From: Oscillatoriophycideae cyanobacterium NC_groundwater_1537_Pr4_S-0.65um_50_18
Lineage (GTDB): Bacteria > Cyanobacteriota > Cyanobacteriia > Elainellales > Elainellaceae
DNA: 64,000 bases
Assembly: GCA_016208305.1 (NCBI GenBank)
Contig: JACQYI010000054.1
Coordinates: 186,001 to 250,000 of the forward strand
Direction: 5' to 3'
The notes beneath the pieces were generated by a model. That model made no database searches, was not told the DNA's origin, and saw only the letters and a program-made list of their open reading frames with translations. Of this stretch, positions 8,654 through 17,504 are shown piece after piece. The translations under genes and the position numbers were made by a program. Position 1 is the stretch's first letter. Every line of letters starts with the position of its first letter.

Positions 8654-10024
8654 ATGACCCTTGATCAACCGCATTTGGGCACAACGCATTTAGAAAGTCA
8701 GACATTTGGAGAGACTCAAAAATTAGCGTCGGGCAAAAAGCCGCAGGTAAAACCTTGGCTAACTCGCTTGCTTGTTTCTGTTTTGCTCATAGCAGGGGGA
8801 GCCATCCTCTATCGGCAGGTGGTGCTCGTACCCCAGGCAGTTAGCCAGCAGATCAAAACAGTGCCCGTCAAACGGCAAACTGTTCCCCTGACCATTACCG
8901 CCAATGGCAGCGTTGATCCGGAGCGATCGATCAACGTCAGCCCTAAGTCTTCTGGCACCCTAAAAACCTTGTTAGTCAGAGTAGGCGATACCGTCGAAGA
9001 AGGGCAAATCATCGCCTATATGGATGACTCTAGTCTGCAAGGACAGCTCACCCAGGCGCAAGGACAACTCGCCTCCGCAGAAGCCAACAGGCAGAGAATA
9101 GTGGCGGGCAACCGTCCAGAGGATATTGCCAGCGCCCAGGCTCAGCTAGAGGAGGCAGAGGCGAGGCTACGGCAGACTGAATTGACCCTCAGCCAGGATC
9201 AGGCGCTCTACGCTGATCGGGCGATCGCCCTGCGGGATTTAGAAAGCTCCCGTGCCGATCGCGATAGCGCCCAAGCGCAGGTGAAGCAAGCCCAGCAGTC
9301 CTTAGCTTTGCAGCAGGCCGGATCTCGCCAGGAAGATATTGCAGCGGCTCAAGCAGAGGTCATTTCGGCCAGAGGCGCTCTGCAAAATATTCAGATCCAG
9401 ATCGATGAAACTGTGATTCGCGCCCCCTTTAGCGGCACCGTAATTCGCAAGTATGCCGATCCGGGAGCTTTTGTGGCACCGACGACGGCAGCTAGCTCTG
9501 AATTTTCTGCAACCTCATCTTCCATTCTCTCCTTAGCTTCCAAAAATCAGGTGGTGGCAAATGTGGCAGAGACAAACATTGCTCGAATGCGCATCGGACA
9601 AAGTGCGGTGATTCGAGCCGATGCCTATCAGGACAAAACGTTTGCGGGCAGAATCACAGAAATTTCTCCACAGTCTACCGTTGAACAAAACGTCACCAGT
9701 TTTGAGGTCAAGGTTTCCCTAGATGATCCGCAAAATCTCTTGCGATCGGGCATGAATGTGGATGTCTCCTTTGCCGTGGGTGAGTTAAATAACGTCCTGC
9801 TCATCCCCACTGTGGCGATCGTTCGACAAGAGGGCAGTACAGGTGCCTATGTCGAAACTGCCGATCGGCAGGTGGTCTTTAAGCCGATTGAAACCGGTGC
9901 AACGGTGGGGACACAAACAGAAATTCGCTCTGGCATAGAGGTTGGAGAGAACGTGCTAATTAGTCCACCTCCCGATCGCGACAAACCGGCTCCAACAGGG
10001 CTCATCCCTCCGGCTCCTAACTAA
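8654..10024 (+). CDS. HlyD/MacA-family efflux adaptor
   Basis: A periplasmic adaptor (membrane fusion protein) that would link an inner-membrane ABC exporter to an outer-membrane channel. A single membrane anchor (TRLLVSVLLIAGGAILY, about residues 36-55) is followed by a barrel-sandwich/lipoyl half-domain. Then come a long alanine- and glutamine-rich coiled coil (about 130-240), the second lipoyl half (VIRAPFSGTVIRKYADPGA) and a beta-barrel domain. The frame is open to 8561, but the ATG at 8654 fits the family, giving 456 residues. It is the first gene of an operon with the permease, ATPase and TPR genes. The cargo is unknown. Confidence 0.9.
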   Translation: MTLDQPHLGTTHLESQTFGETQKLASGKKPQVKPWLTRLLVSVLLIAGGAILYRQVVLVPQAVSQQIKTVPVKRQTVPLTITANGSVDPERSINVSPKSSGTLKTLLVRVGDTVEEGQIIAYMDDSSLQGQLTQAQGQLASAEANRQRIVAGNRPEDIASAQAQLEEAEARLRQTELTLSQDQALYADRAIALRDLESSRADRDSAQAQVKQAQQSLALQQAGSRQEDIAAAQAEVISARGALQNIQIQIDETVIRAPFSGTVIRKYADPGAFVAPTTAASSEFSATSSSILSLASKNQVVANVAETNIARMRIGQSAVIRADAYQDKTFAGRITEISPQSTVEQNVTSFEVKVSLDDPQNLLRSGMNVDVSFAVGELNNVLLIPTVAIVRQEGSTGAYVETADRQVVFKPIETGATVGTQTEIRSGIEVGENVLISPPPDRDKPAPTGLIPPAPN

Positions 10025-10041
10025 ATCTGTAGGAAAACGTC

Positions 10042-11307
10042 ATGGCTATTCCTCCATCCCATCACACCCCTTCTCCTTCCCTGCTCGAAGTCGTGGGCAT
10101 GGCGATCGATTCCTTGCGAAACAATCGTCTGCGCACAGGGCTGACCATGCTGGGTATGATTATCGGCATTGGTGCCGTCATTACCGTGACTTCTGTAGGG
10201 CGAGGCGCACAAAAATCAGTCGAACAGCAAATTCAGTCTTTGGGATCAAATGTCCTCACGGTCATGGCCGGAGCCAGCAGCCGAGGAGGAATCAGCCAAG
10301 GAATAGGTTCAGCTTCTACCTTGACTTGGGAAGATGCCAAAGTTGCGGCAGAGCAGGTGACTCTGGCAGAAGCGGTATCTGCCTATTTGCAAAAGGCACA
10401 GACTCAGGTAGTCTATGGCTCTGAGAACACCACTACTACTATCATCGGTACCGATTTAAACTATCCCAAGGTTAAAAACATTTATCCGCAGCAAGGCCAA
10501 TTCTTTACACAAGATGAACTGGATGCAGCTCTTTCTGTTGCCGTTTTGGGATCAAAGGTGCGCGATCAGCTCTTTAGCCAAGAGAATGCGATCGGACTCG
10601 ATATTCGCATCCAGGGTAAACGATATCGCGTGATTGGCGTGATGGAATCGAAAGGAGCAGGGGGTATCCAGGATCAGGATGACTCGGTTTACATTCCTTT
10701 AACCAATATGTCGTCCGAGTTGGTGGGCAATAACGCCCTCTCAGGTATCGCCATTACAGGATTTGTTTTGTCTACGCGGAATACCGATGAGCTTGATGCT
10801 GCTCAATTTCAAGTTAGTAATCTGCTGCGATTGCGGCATGACATTTATCCACCTCAAGCAGATGATTTCAATATCATCAACCAAGTCAACCTGATCGATA
10901 CCTTGGGAACCATTATTAGCCTATTTACGGTTATGGTCACGGCGATCGCCGGGATCTCTCTGGTGGTTGGCGGCATTGGCATCGCGAATATCATGCTGGT
11001 TTCAGTGGTGGAACGCACCCGCGAAATTGGCATTCGCAAGGCTTTGGGGGCGACCCGTAGCGCAATTCTGAGTCAGTTTTTAGTAGAGGCCGTAGTGGTT
11101 TCGGCGATCGGGGGAGGGATTGGCGTGATATTTGGCATTGGGGTTTCTATAGCCGCTTCTCTGGCGTTGAGCATTCCCCTAGTCATTTCGCTAGATTCCA
11201 TTGCCGCAGGGCTAACGCTATCGGTCGGCATTGGTCTGTTGGCGGGTGTCATTCCGGCACAGAGTGCGGCAAAACTTGACCCCATTGTGGCACTGCGCAG
11301 CGAATAG
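10042..11307 (+). CDS. MacB/FtsX-type ABC permease
   Basis: A 421-residue permease of the MacB/LolC/FtsX superfamily. It has one N-terminal helix (TGLTMLGMIIGIGAVITVTS), a large periplasmic MacB_PCD-like domain (about 50-290), and three C-terminal helices with the conserved VERTREIGIRKALGATRSAI cytoplasmic loop. Such permeases couple ATP hydrolysis to a periplasmic conformational change rather than carrying solute through the membrane. It lies 17 bp after the adaptor and 21 bp before the ATPase. The cyanobacterial DevBCA glycolipid exporter has the same architecture, so I cannot tell a drug or peptide pump from a lipid exporter. Confidence 0.92.
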   Translation: MAIPPSHHTPSPSLLEVVGMAIDSLRNNRLRTGLTMLGMIIGIGAVITVTSVGRGAQKSVEQQIQSLGSNVLTVMAGASSRGGISQGIGSASTLTWEDAKVAAEQVTLAEAVSAYLQKAQTQVVYGSENTTTTIIGTDLNYPKVKNIYPQQGQFFTQDELDAALSVAVLGSKVRDQLFSQENAIGLDIRIQGKRYRVIGVMESKGAGGIQDQDDSVYIPLTNMSSELVGNNALSGIAITGFVLSTRNTDELDAAQFQVSNLLRLRHDIYPPQADDFNIINQVNLIDTLGTIISLFTVMVTAIAGISLVVGGIGIANIMLVSVVERTREIGIRKALGATRSAILSQFLVEAVVVSAIGGGIGVIFGIGVSIAASLALSIPLVISLDSIAAGLTLSVGIGLLAGVIPAQSAAKLDPIVALRSE

Positions 11308-11328
11308 AGTTGCGAACAGGAGAAACCT

Positions 11329-12027
11329 ATGATTCAGATGCAGGGCATTACCAAAACTTACTCTCTTGGAGAACTCAATGTTCCCATTCTTAAAGGCATT
11401 GATCTATCGATCGCCGCAGGGGAATATGTCGCCATTATGGGCATGTCGGGTTCGGGCAAGTCTACGCTAATGAATATCATAGGCTGTCTCGATCGCGCCA
11501 GCAGCGGCAATTACACGCTCAATGGCGTTGATTTAACCACCCTCGATGATGATCAGTTGGCCTACATTCGCAATCAGCAAATTGGCTTTGTCTTTCAGCA
11601 ATTTAACCTGCTCACGCGATCGACCGCTCTCGAAAATGTCATGTTGCCGATGGTCTATGGCGGCTTACCTCTGTCTCAACGTCGCGATCGCGCCACTGAG
11701 GTGTTATTCAAAGTGGGTTTGGGCGATCGCTTACTCAACCGTCCTAGCCAGCTTTCGGGCGGACAACAGCAGCGGGTAGCGATCGCGCGGGCGCTTGTCA
11801 ATCAACCCGCCCTGATCTTGGCCGATGAACCGACAGGAGCGCTTGATCAAAAAACCTCTCAGGAAGTCATGGATCTTTTAACTGAGTTAAATCAGCAGGG
11901 TATCACCATCGCCCTTGTCACCCATGAACAAGATGTCGCCAGTCAAACCCAAAGAATGATCTATATCCAAGATGGCCTCGTGTTGAGCCAAGGTAAACCG
12001 CTCATTCCTCAAGGAGGTATTGTATGA
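11329..12027 (+). CDS. ABC transporter ATPase (MacB/LolD type)
   Basis: A 232-residue ATPase that would drive the adjacent permease. Walker A is GMSGSGKST near residue 38, followed by the Q-loop in FVFQQFNLL, the signature [15 protein letters not shown], Walker [13 protein letters not shown] and the switch histidine in LVTHEQ. The motif set and short length match the LolD/MacB-ATPase group. Its stop overlaps the start of the TPR gene by 4 bp (ATGA), so the two are translationally coupled. Confidence 0.96.
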   Translation: MIQMQGITKTYSLGELNVPILKGIDLSIAAGEYVAIMGMSGSGKSTLMNIIGCLDRASSGNYTLNGVDLTTLDDDQLAYIRNQQIGFVFQQFNLLTRSTALENVMLPMVYGGLPLSQRRDRATEVLFKVGLGDRLLNRPSQLSGGQQQRVAIARALVNQPALILADEPTGALDQKTSQEVMDLLTELNQQGITIALVTHEQDVASQTQRMIYIQDGLVLSQGKPLIPQGGIV

Positions 12028-13097
12028 TGACCCAACCGATGATTGCGGATTCCTTAATTCAGCGAGGAATTGCGAACTTACAGCAGAAATCTTTAGACGC
12101 TGCTATTACCTCATTTACGCAAGCATTGCAGCATGACTCTAACTCAGTCTGTGCTTACGCTAATCGATCGATCGCCTACTCTATCAAAGGCAACTATTCC
12201 CAGGCGCTAGATGATCTGAGCCGAGCCTTAGAACTCTCGCCCACCCACTTTGCCCTCTACTTCAACCGAGGAATGTTATACAACAAGCTGGAAGATGAAG
12301 ATCGATCGATCGCTGATTTCGGTAAAGCTATTCGGCTCAACCCTTCTGGCTTCTGGTCTTACTTTAATCAGACTATGATTTTGTTCAGGCCGGATGCACC
12401 CGAAGATGCGCTGTCGCAATCACAATCACAATCACAGGCTCAATCGCAATCGCAATCACAGCCGCAAGCTGAGTTCACTGCTGAGTCGCAGTCCCCACCC
12501 CAAGCTGGAAAATCGCAGCCCTATCCAGGTCGTGACTCCAAGGCAGAACCGCTCCAACTGCCGCATGTGCCTGCCTTTATTCCCCGTGGCAAGCTGTACA
12601 AAAATTTGCTGAAGCTGCATGTTGCAGTGTGCGACTTTAGTCATGCCTTAGAGGTGCAAGTCCATGCTGCCAAAGTGCGTGAAACACAGGGCGATGCGCT
12701 GTCGTTGGGGCTGCTTTTCTATGCCAGAGCTATTGCTAGAAATCCCAAGAATATGGTTTTTTACTGGGATCGCAGCTTTCTCTTTTTGGAAACGCAGCAG
12801 TTCACCCCTGCGATCGCAGACTTGAGCCAAGCGATTAACCATGCGCCTAAACATGCAACGCTGTGGACAAATCGTGGCGTGATCTATTATCGATGTGCAG
12901 ATTTCTCTAATGCCTTATCAGACTTTTCTGAGTCGATCGCCTGTAACCCCCGCATGGCCGATGCCTACGCCAACCGAGCCGCTGCCAAGGTGCAGCTAGG
13001 GCAGATTGATACAGCCGTCACCGATCTAGAGAAAGCCATGCAGCTCTCGCCTGAGAACCCGCTTTGGCATCGCTTCCGAGAAAGCCTGTGGGTGTAG
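12024..13097 (+). CDS. TPR-repeat protein of the efflux operon
   Basis: A 357-residue tetratricopeptide-repeat protein. N-terminal repeats (about 10-120) include ALDDLSRALELSPTHFALYF and SIADFGKAIRLNPSGFWSYF, and C-terminal repeats (about 225-350) are similar. They are joined by a low-complexity Gln/Ser linker (about 131-165) encoded by a hexanucleotide repeat. It has no signal peptide or membrane helix, so it is probably a cytoplasmic interaction scaffold. The ATGA overlap with the ABC ATPase makes it the last gene of the efflux operon. Its function there is unknown. Confidence 0.85.
   Translation: MMTQPMIADSLIQRGIANLQQKSLDAAITSFTQALQHDSNSVCAYANRSIAYSIKGNYSQALDDLSRALELSPTHFALYFNRGMLYNKLEDEDRSIADFGKAIRLNPSGFWSYFNQTMILFRPDAPEDALSQSQSQSQAQSQSQSQPQAEFTAESQSPPQAGKSQPYPGRDSKAEPLQLPHVPAFIPRGKLYKNLLKLHVAVCDFSHALEVQVHAAKVRETQGDALSLGLLFYARAIARNPKNMVFYWDRSFLFLETQQFTPAIADLSQAINHAPKHATLWTNRGVIYYRCADFSNALSDFSESIACNPRMADAYANRAAAKVQLGQIDTAVTDLEKAMQLSPENPLWHRFRESLWV
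12414..12470 (+). repeat. CAATCA/CAATCG hexanucleotide repeat
   Basis: Imperfect tandem hexamers (caatca, caatcg) encode the Ser-Gln linker of the TPR protein. Expansion or contraction would stay in frame. Confidence 0.8.
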
Positions 13098-13226
13098 TCT
13101 GGGTTAAGGCTTGCTTTTTTCAATGCTTATCCTGCATTGCACCCCCAAAGGCAAAGTCTTTCAGGCAAAGTCTTAAGGCAAAGCAGTTTTAGGGTAAATT
13201 AGCTACTGTAGCTGCCTTACAGGATC

Positions 13227-14000
13227 ATGCCGTACCTCGCCAAGATTCTCGTTTATCCAATTAAATCGCTTGATGGCGTAGAAGTTTCTCAGGCTAGCCT
13301 TTGGGAAGGGGGGGCGATCGCCCATGATCGCGAGTTTGCCCTGGTTGATGAAAGCGGTAAGGTTGTCAATGCCAAGCGCAAAGCTGAGATTCACAAAATT
13401 CGTACCGCCTTTGATCTCGATGCCCGCATGATTACACTCTGGCTAGAAGGGAATTCTGCCATGCAGTCTTTTCATTTAGATGGCGATCGCCCTGCTCTAG
13501 AAGGCTGGTTTTCAGACTACTTTGGGTTCCCGATAACGCTGAGGCAAAACTGCCACATGGGTTTCCCAGACGATATCGAGTCTTCTGGCCCTACGATCGT
13601 CAGTGTTGCCAGCCTGGAAGCGATCGCCACCTGGTTTGGTATGGGTTTAGATGAGTGTCGCCAACGGTTTCGCGCCAATCTAGAAATCGCCAATGTGCCC
13701 GCCTTCTGGGAAGACACGGTTTTTGATGCAGCTGGAGAGGGCATTTCGTTTCAGATTGGCGATGTCGTGCTCAAGAGCAGCCATCCCTGCCAGCGATGCA
13801 TTGTGCCCACCCGCAACCCCTGGACAGGCGATCGCACCCCTGATTTCCAAACCAAGTTCAATATCCACCGAGAAGCCACCCTGCCCGATGGCGTACCGCG
13901 CACTCAGTTCAACCACTTCTATAAGCTGACTCTCAACACCCAGGTGTCACCGCTGGAGGCTGGAAAAGTTTTGCGCTTAGGCGATCGGGTGAGGCTTTAA
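13227..14000 (+). CDS. MOSC-domain protein
   Basis: A 257-residue protein with an N-terminal MOSC_N beta-barrel (KILVYPIKSLDGVEV) and a C-terminal MOSC domain. The latter contains PCQRCIVPTRNPWTGDRTP, with the conserved cysteine expected to bind a molybdenum-cofactor sulfur or metal. Related proteins (MOCOS C-terminal domain, mARC, YcbX) handle Moco-dependent reduction or sulfuration. There is no ferredoxin domain as in YcbX. A short run of AGGCAAAG repeats precedes it (13148-13183). The natural substrate is unknown. Confidence 0.88.
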   Translation: MPYLAKILVYPIKSLDGVEVSQASLWEGGAIAHDREFALVDESGKVVNAKRKAEIHKIRTAFDLDARMITLWLEGNSAMQSFHLDGDRPALEGWFSDYFGFPITLRQNCHMGFPDDIESSGPTIVSVASLEAIATWFGMGLDECRQRFRANLEIANVPAFWEDTVFDAAGEGISFQIGDVVLKSSHPCQRCIVPTRNPWTGDRTPDFQTKFNIHREATLPDGVPRTQFNHFYKLTLNTQVSPLEAGKVLRLGDRVRL

Positions 14001-14016
14001 ACAAACAGGGTTCAAT

Positions 14017-15420
14017 CTAAGATGTCAGCCCCATCACGGCACGATACTGTTTTTCTAAGGCAGGTAGCGTTCGCGAGTCGCGCCACATCTTTTCCTGACT
14101 GTGGGCAAATAGCGCTTGGCGCAGGTGCTCTAGATCAACAGTTGTCAACTGGCCTGCCGACATCACCTGCTTGCCATTGACCCAGGCGCTATGAACCGCT
14201 TGGGCTGATCGACCCAGCACCAACAGTCCGATCGGGTCAGTGCGTGGCAACAGAGAAAGGTGCGTCAGGTCATAGAGAACACAATCAGCTTTTTTGCCCA
14301 AGGTCAGCGTGCCGATCTCATCTCCCAGATTTAGACCTTTGGCACCCCCCAAAGAAGCCATCGCGATCGCCTGTCGGGGCGTAATCCAGCGGCGATAGTC
14401 TGGATCGGTAACATTGTGCAGAATTGAGCCAATTTTGATCGCTTCTAGCAGGTCTTGAGCATCATTGCTGCTCGCGCCATCGCAGCCAAAGGCAACATTC
14501 ACCCCAGACGCAAGGTAATGGAAAATGGGCGCAATGCCGCTGCCCAGGCGCAAATTGCTGAGGGGATTATGAACTACCGTCGATTGGGTTTCTGCCAGGA
14601 TAGCAATGTCGGATTCCTCTAGCCAAACGCAGTGCGCTAGAGAAGTACGCTTTCCCAGAAAGCCCAGCTTGTGAAGATGTGCCACTGCGCTACAGCCATA
14701 TTTTTCTTGAGCCAAAAGCTGCTGGGCGCGAGTTTCTAGTAAGTGCGTATGCAAACAAAGCTGATGGCGATCGCTCAATTCTACGCAGCCTTTAAGCAAT
14801 TCATCCGAGCAAAGATGCACCCCTGTGGGAGCGGGGATCACGGATATGCCGATCTCAGGCTGATGAAATTTTGCAACAGATTGCTCTATTAACGCCAACA
14901 CCGTTGCGGCAGTATGCAGATGAGGGCGGATGTCTTGCTGGATGCCGCCTGAGGGCAAACTTGCAGCCAAAGACGCATCTTGAATCAGCGGTGCAATAAA
15001 GGCGCGAATGCCAATCTCTTTGTAGGCTTGGGCGGCGGCGGCGATCGTTTCCATTTCTCGCCCCGGAATCAAAATCAGGTGATCCACCAGACAAGTTCCC
15101 CCTGAAAGCAGCGTCTCTGCTGCGGTGTGCAGGGCGCTCAGGTAGACCTGCTCTGGCTCCAGCGGCGCAAAATCATACAGCTCGGCTAGCCATAGCTCTA
15201 GCGGCACTGGCGAGATTGATCCACGCTGCCACATTTCTGGAGAATGGGTATGGGCGTTGACAAATCCTGGCAGCAGCAGCTTATTTTTCCCTTCTACCAA
15301 AGTGCCCAGCGGCTCAAGCTGGGGGGCGATCGCAGTGATGCGCTCCCCAACAATTTGCACATCGACGGTTTCATACCCTGACTCAGATGCAATCAAAACT
15401 CCCTGAATCGTAAAACTCAC
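14017..15420 (-). CDS. TRZ/ATZ-family amidohydrolase (deaminase)
   Basis: A 467-residue metal-dependent amidohydrolase related to guanine, S-adenosylhomocysteine and hydroxyatrazine deaminases. Metal ligands are visible: the HTH pair in LPGFVNAHTHSPE, the His in LCLHTHLLETR with the catalytic Glu three residues on, the His in SLAHCVWLEESD, and the Asp in FGCDGASSNDAQDL. All catalytic positions are intact. It is divergent from the RidA gene across 70 bp. The RidA, RutB-like and cupin genes next to it suggest a nitrogen-scavenging pathway, so a purine or pyrimidine derivative is a plausible substrate, but this is inference. Confidence 0.88.
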   Translation of the reverse strand: MSFTIQGVLIASESGYETVDVQIVGERITAIAPQLEPLGTLVEGKNKLLLPGFVNAHTHSPEMWQRGSISPVPLELWLAELYDFAPLEPEQVYLSALHTAAETLLSGGTCLVDHLILIPGREMETIAAAAQAYKEIGIRAFIAPLIQDASLAASLPSGGIQQDIRPHLHTAATVLALIEQSVAKFHQPEIGISVIPAPTGVHLCSDELLKGCVELSDRHQLCLHTHLLETRAQQLLAQEKYGCSAVAHLHKLGFLGKRTSLAHCVWLEESDIAILAETQSTVVHNPLSNLRLGSGIAPIFHYLASGVNVAFGCDGASSNDAQDLLEAIKIGSILHNVTDPDYRRWITPRQAIAMASLGGAKGLNLGDEIGTLTLGKKADCVLYDLTHLSLLPRTDPIGLLVLGRSAQAVHSAWVNGKQVMSAGQLTTVDLEHLRQALFAHSQEKMWRDSRTLPALEKQYRAVMGLTS

Positions 15421-15490
15421 GGCTCCCCCTCAAGTGATCAACATCACCCTATAATCTCTCTAAAATCCAAAATTCTCCACGGAGCCGCTC

Positions 15491-15880
15491 GTGTTCGAAC
15501 GCATCAATTTGCCCAACGGCACTCTCACCTCTGTTTCTCCTTACTCCCATGCCGTGCGCGCTGGAGATTTTTTGTTTGTCACCGGACAGCTTTCGCAAGA
15601 TCCTGACACAGGCAAGATTGTTTTGGGATCGATCGAAGAACAAACCCATCGCGTCATGAGAAATCTGCAAATGGTGCTTGACCAGGCCGATTCAGGATTC
15701 GATCGCGTCACAATGGCACGCATTTTCCTCACGGATATTCGTTTCATTCAGACGGTCAACGAGATCTATGCCTCATATTTTAAACCTGATGAGCTTCCAG
15801 GACGTACCACGATCGGCGTAACCGGACTGGCAGGTTTGGGCGATGTTGAAATTGATTTAATTGCCTACTGCGGCCAGTAA
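15491..15880 (+). CDS. RidA/YjgF-family enamine/imine deaminase
   Basis: A 129-residue RidA-type protein that hydrolyses reactive enamines and imines (for example 2-aminoacrylate) to keto acids and ammonia. HAVRAGDFLFVTGQLSQDP and the C-terminal PGRTTIGVTGLAGLGDVEID resemble the RidA signature, and the arginine in PGRTT corresponds to the carboxylate-binding residue. Translation begins at a GTG. RutC of the pyrimidine-degradation pathway belongs to this family, and a RutB-like gene lies 324 bp downstream. A hairpin after the stop (15924-15964) may end or attenuate the transcript. Confidence 0.88.
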   Translation: MFERINLPNGTLTSVSPYSHAVRAGDFLFVTGQLSQDPDTGKIVLGSIEEQTHRVMRNLQMVLDQADSGFDRVTMARIFLTDIRFIQTVNEIYASYFKPDELPGRTTIGVTGLAGLGDVEIDLIAYCGQ

Positions 15881-15923
15881 TTGATCATTTTTTGCGGCAC
15901 AGCCCACAAAAAGCTTGATTTTC

Positions 15924-15964
15924 AGGAATTTTTGCAGGGGGATGCATCTTCTGCAAAAGTTCCT
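15924..15964 (+). terminator. Hairpin after the RidA gene
   Basis: GGAATTTTTGCAG pairs with CTGCAAAAGTTCC (11 of 13) around a GATGCATC-containing loop. It lies 44 bp past the stop. There is no downstream T-run, so it is only a possible terminator. Confidence 0.4.
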
Positions 15965-16031
15965 GCTCAGATCGGCCTTAGATCAGTGCCTTGCAATACT
16001 GAAGCCAAATCTGTTTCAGATTACGGTCATG

Positions 16032-16108
16032 GGCGTTGCTGATTTTATCTATGAAATTTATTGTAAGAGCCTCTCACAATAAATTTCATAGCCGGATTGA
16101 GCAATGCT
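16032..16108. repeat. MITE-like hairpin repeat, copy 2
   Basis: Begins GGCGTTGCTGATTTTATC and ends GATTGAGCAATGCTC. The inner arms TATGAAATTTATTGT and ACAATAAATTTCATA are perfectly complementary. It is the best-preserved relative of copy 1. Confidence 0.75.
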
Positions 16109-16204
16109 CGGTCAGGTTTCAAATATAGTGATGTTTGGAGGGTGCCCCCTGCTTCAAGGCATCCGTGGTCATTCTCTCTGTTGACTCAGCTCTAATTTAA
16201 TCCT

Positions 16205-16978
16205 ATGGCTCGATCGCTGCGATCGCTCGGAGTTCCGCCTAACGCCTGGGCTGTTGATGCCCAAACGGCAGATATTACCCGTCCGCCTTTGCCCCCTCAC
16301 CCGATCGCCCTGACCACTGATACCAAGAGTCTGCGGCTAGATTTAGCCAAGGCGGCTCTGATTGTTGTAGATATGCAAAACGACTTTTGCCATCCAGATG
16401 GCTGGCTGGCGCACATCGGTGTGGATGTGTCTCCGGCAAGAGAGGCGATCGCCCCCCTCAAGTCGTTCTTGCCAGAGCTGCGCGCGGCTCAAGTGCCGAT
16501 CGTTTGGCTTAACTGGGGTAACCGACCCGATCTGCTCAACATTAGCGCTGGGTTGCGCCATGTCTATAACCCGACTGGCGAAGGCGTTGGCCTGGGTGAT
16601 CCACTGCCTAAGAGCGGCGCACCTGTGCTGATGAAAGATAGCTGGGCGGCGGCAGTCGTGGATGAACTGGTTCAAGCATCTGACGATATTTACGTCGATA
16701 AGTACCGCATGAGCGGCTTCTGGGATACGCCGTTAGACAGCATTCTCCGCAATTTGGGACGCACTACCCTATTTTTTGCGGGCGTTAATGCTGACCAATG
16801 CGTCATGGCGACCCTGCAAGACGCAAATTTCTTAGGCTACGACTGCATTTTGCTGCGAGATTGCACCGCAACAACCTCACCTGAATACTGCCTCAAAGCT
16901 ACTTTCTATAATGTTAATCAGTGCTTTGGTTTCGTCACAGATTCCCGCGCTATTGTGAAGGCAATCAGCGATCGCTAG
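16205..16978 (+). CDS. RutB-like isochorismatase-family amidohydrolase
   Basis: A 257-residue cysteine hydrolase. The expected catalytic triad is present: D56 in IVVDMQNDF, K166 in VDKYRMSGF and C199 in NADQCVMATL. Several stretches match what I recall of E. coli RutB (ureidoacrylate/peroxyureidoacrylate amidohydrolase), especially SGFWDTPLDSILRNLG and CFGFVTD. The first 40 residues are an extension not found in RutB. The cupin gene follows after 19 bp, so the two form an operon. A carbamate-releasing hydrolysis of a ureido compound is plausible, but the full Rut pathway (RutA, RutF) is not in the window. Confidence 0.85.
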   Translation: MARSLRSLGVPPNAWAVDAQTADITRPPLPPHPIALTTDTKSLRLDLAKAALIVVDMQNDFCHPDGWLAHIGVDVSPAREAIAPLKSFLPELRAAQVPIVWLNWGNRPDLLNISAGLRHVYNPTGEGVGLGDPLPKSGAPVLMKDSWAAAVVDELVQASDDIYVDKYRMSGFWDTPLDSILRNLGRTTLFFAGVNADQCVMATLQDANFLGYDCILLRDCTATTSPEYCLKATFYNVNQCFGFVTDSRAIVKAISDR

Positions 16979-16997
16979 ACCCTTAACGGAGACTCCG

Positions 16998-17450
16998 ATG
17001 GACACGACCTGCGTCATTCCAGTGATTAAGACTCCCAAAGACTATCAAGCTTACCGGATTAGCCCACAAGATACCAATCGATTGGCGATCGTTTTTGATC
17101 CTGTTGTGGCTAATATGTCGCTGACCTATTGTGTTGAGATCTTTGATAAGGGCGGCAAAACGCCTCCCAACCGTCACCAACTTGCCGTAGAAATGTTTTT
17201 TGTCCTGAAGGGTGAGGGAATTGCCAACTGCGATGGCAAATTTGTGCCGATTCAGGCAGGCGATAGCATTCTCGTACCGCCTACAGGCACCCACGGCATC
17301 GAAAACACGGGAGAAGGCCGCCTCTATGCCCTGTGCATCATGGTGCCCAATGAAGACTTCGCAGAACTGATCCGCAGCGGCGTACCTGTTGAATTGGATG
17401 AAGAAGATATGTCGGTTTTGAGGCGATCGGATGCCCTGGTAAGGAGTTAA
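16998..17450 (+). CDS. Small cupin-domain protein
   Basis: A 150-residue single-domain cupin. The core (about 55-120) shows motif 1-like residues in NRHQLAVEMFFVLKGEG and motif 2-like residues in DSILVPPTGTHGIENTG, which supply His and Glu ligands for one metal ion. It may be an isomerase, dioxygenase or ligand sensor. It is the second gene of an operon with the RutB-like hydrolase, which suggests it acts on the same substrate chain. I do not recognise a specific characterised homologue. Confidence 0.8.
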   Translation: MDTTCVIPVIKTPKDYQAYRISPQDTNRLAIVFDPVVANMSLTYCVEIFDKGGKTPPNRHQLAVEMFFVLKGEGIANCDGKFVPIQAGDSILVPPTGTHGIENTGEGRLYALCIMVPNEDFAELIRSGVPVELDEEDMSVLRRSDALVRS

Positions 17451-17504
17451 GCATTTGTGACGCTAGAGTAGGAGCAGTACTCTCAGAACGAGCTAACTCT
17501 CCGG

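Larger units (their letters stand above)
15881..16204. other. Intergenic region with hairpin and MITE copy
   Basis: Contains a 13-bp-arm hairpin just after the RidA gene and MITE-like copy 2. I see no gene. The promoter of the RutB-like/cupin pair is probably between 16110 and 16204. Confidence 0.65.

Noticed and set aside
8654-12027. Heterocyst glycolipid exporter devBCA
   Set aside because: The gene order fits, but nothing else in the window is heterocyst-specific, and sequence alone does not separate it from MacAB-type pumps. I kept the general call.
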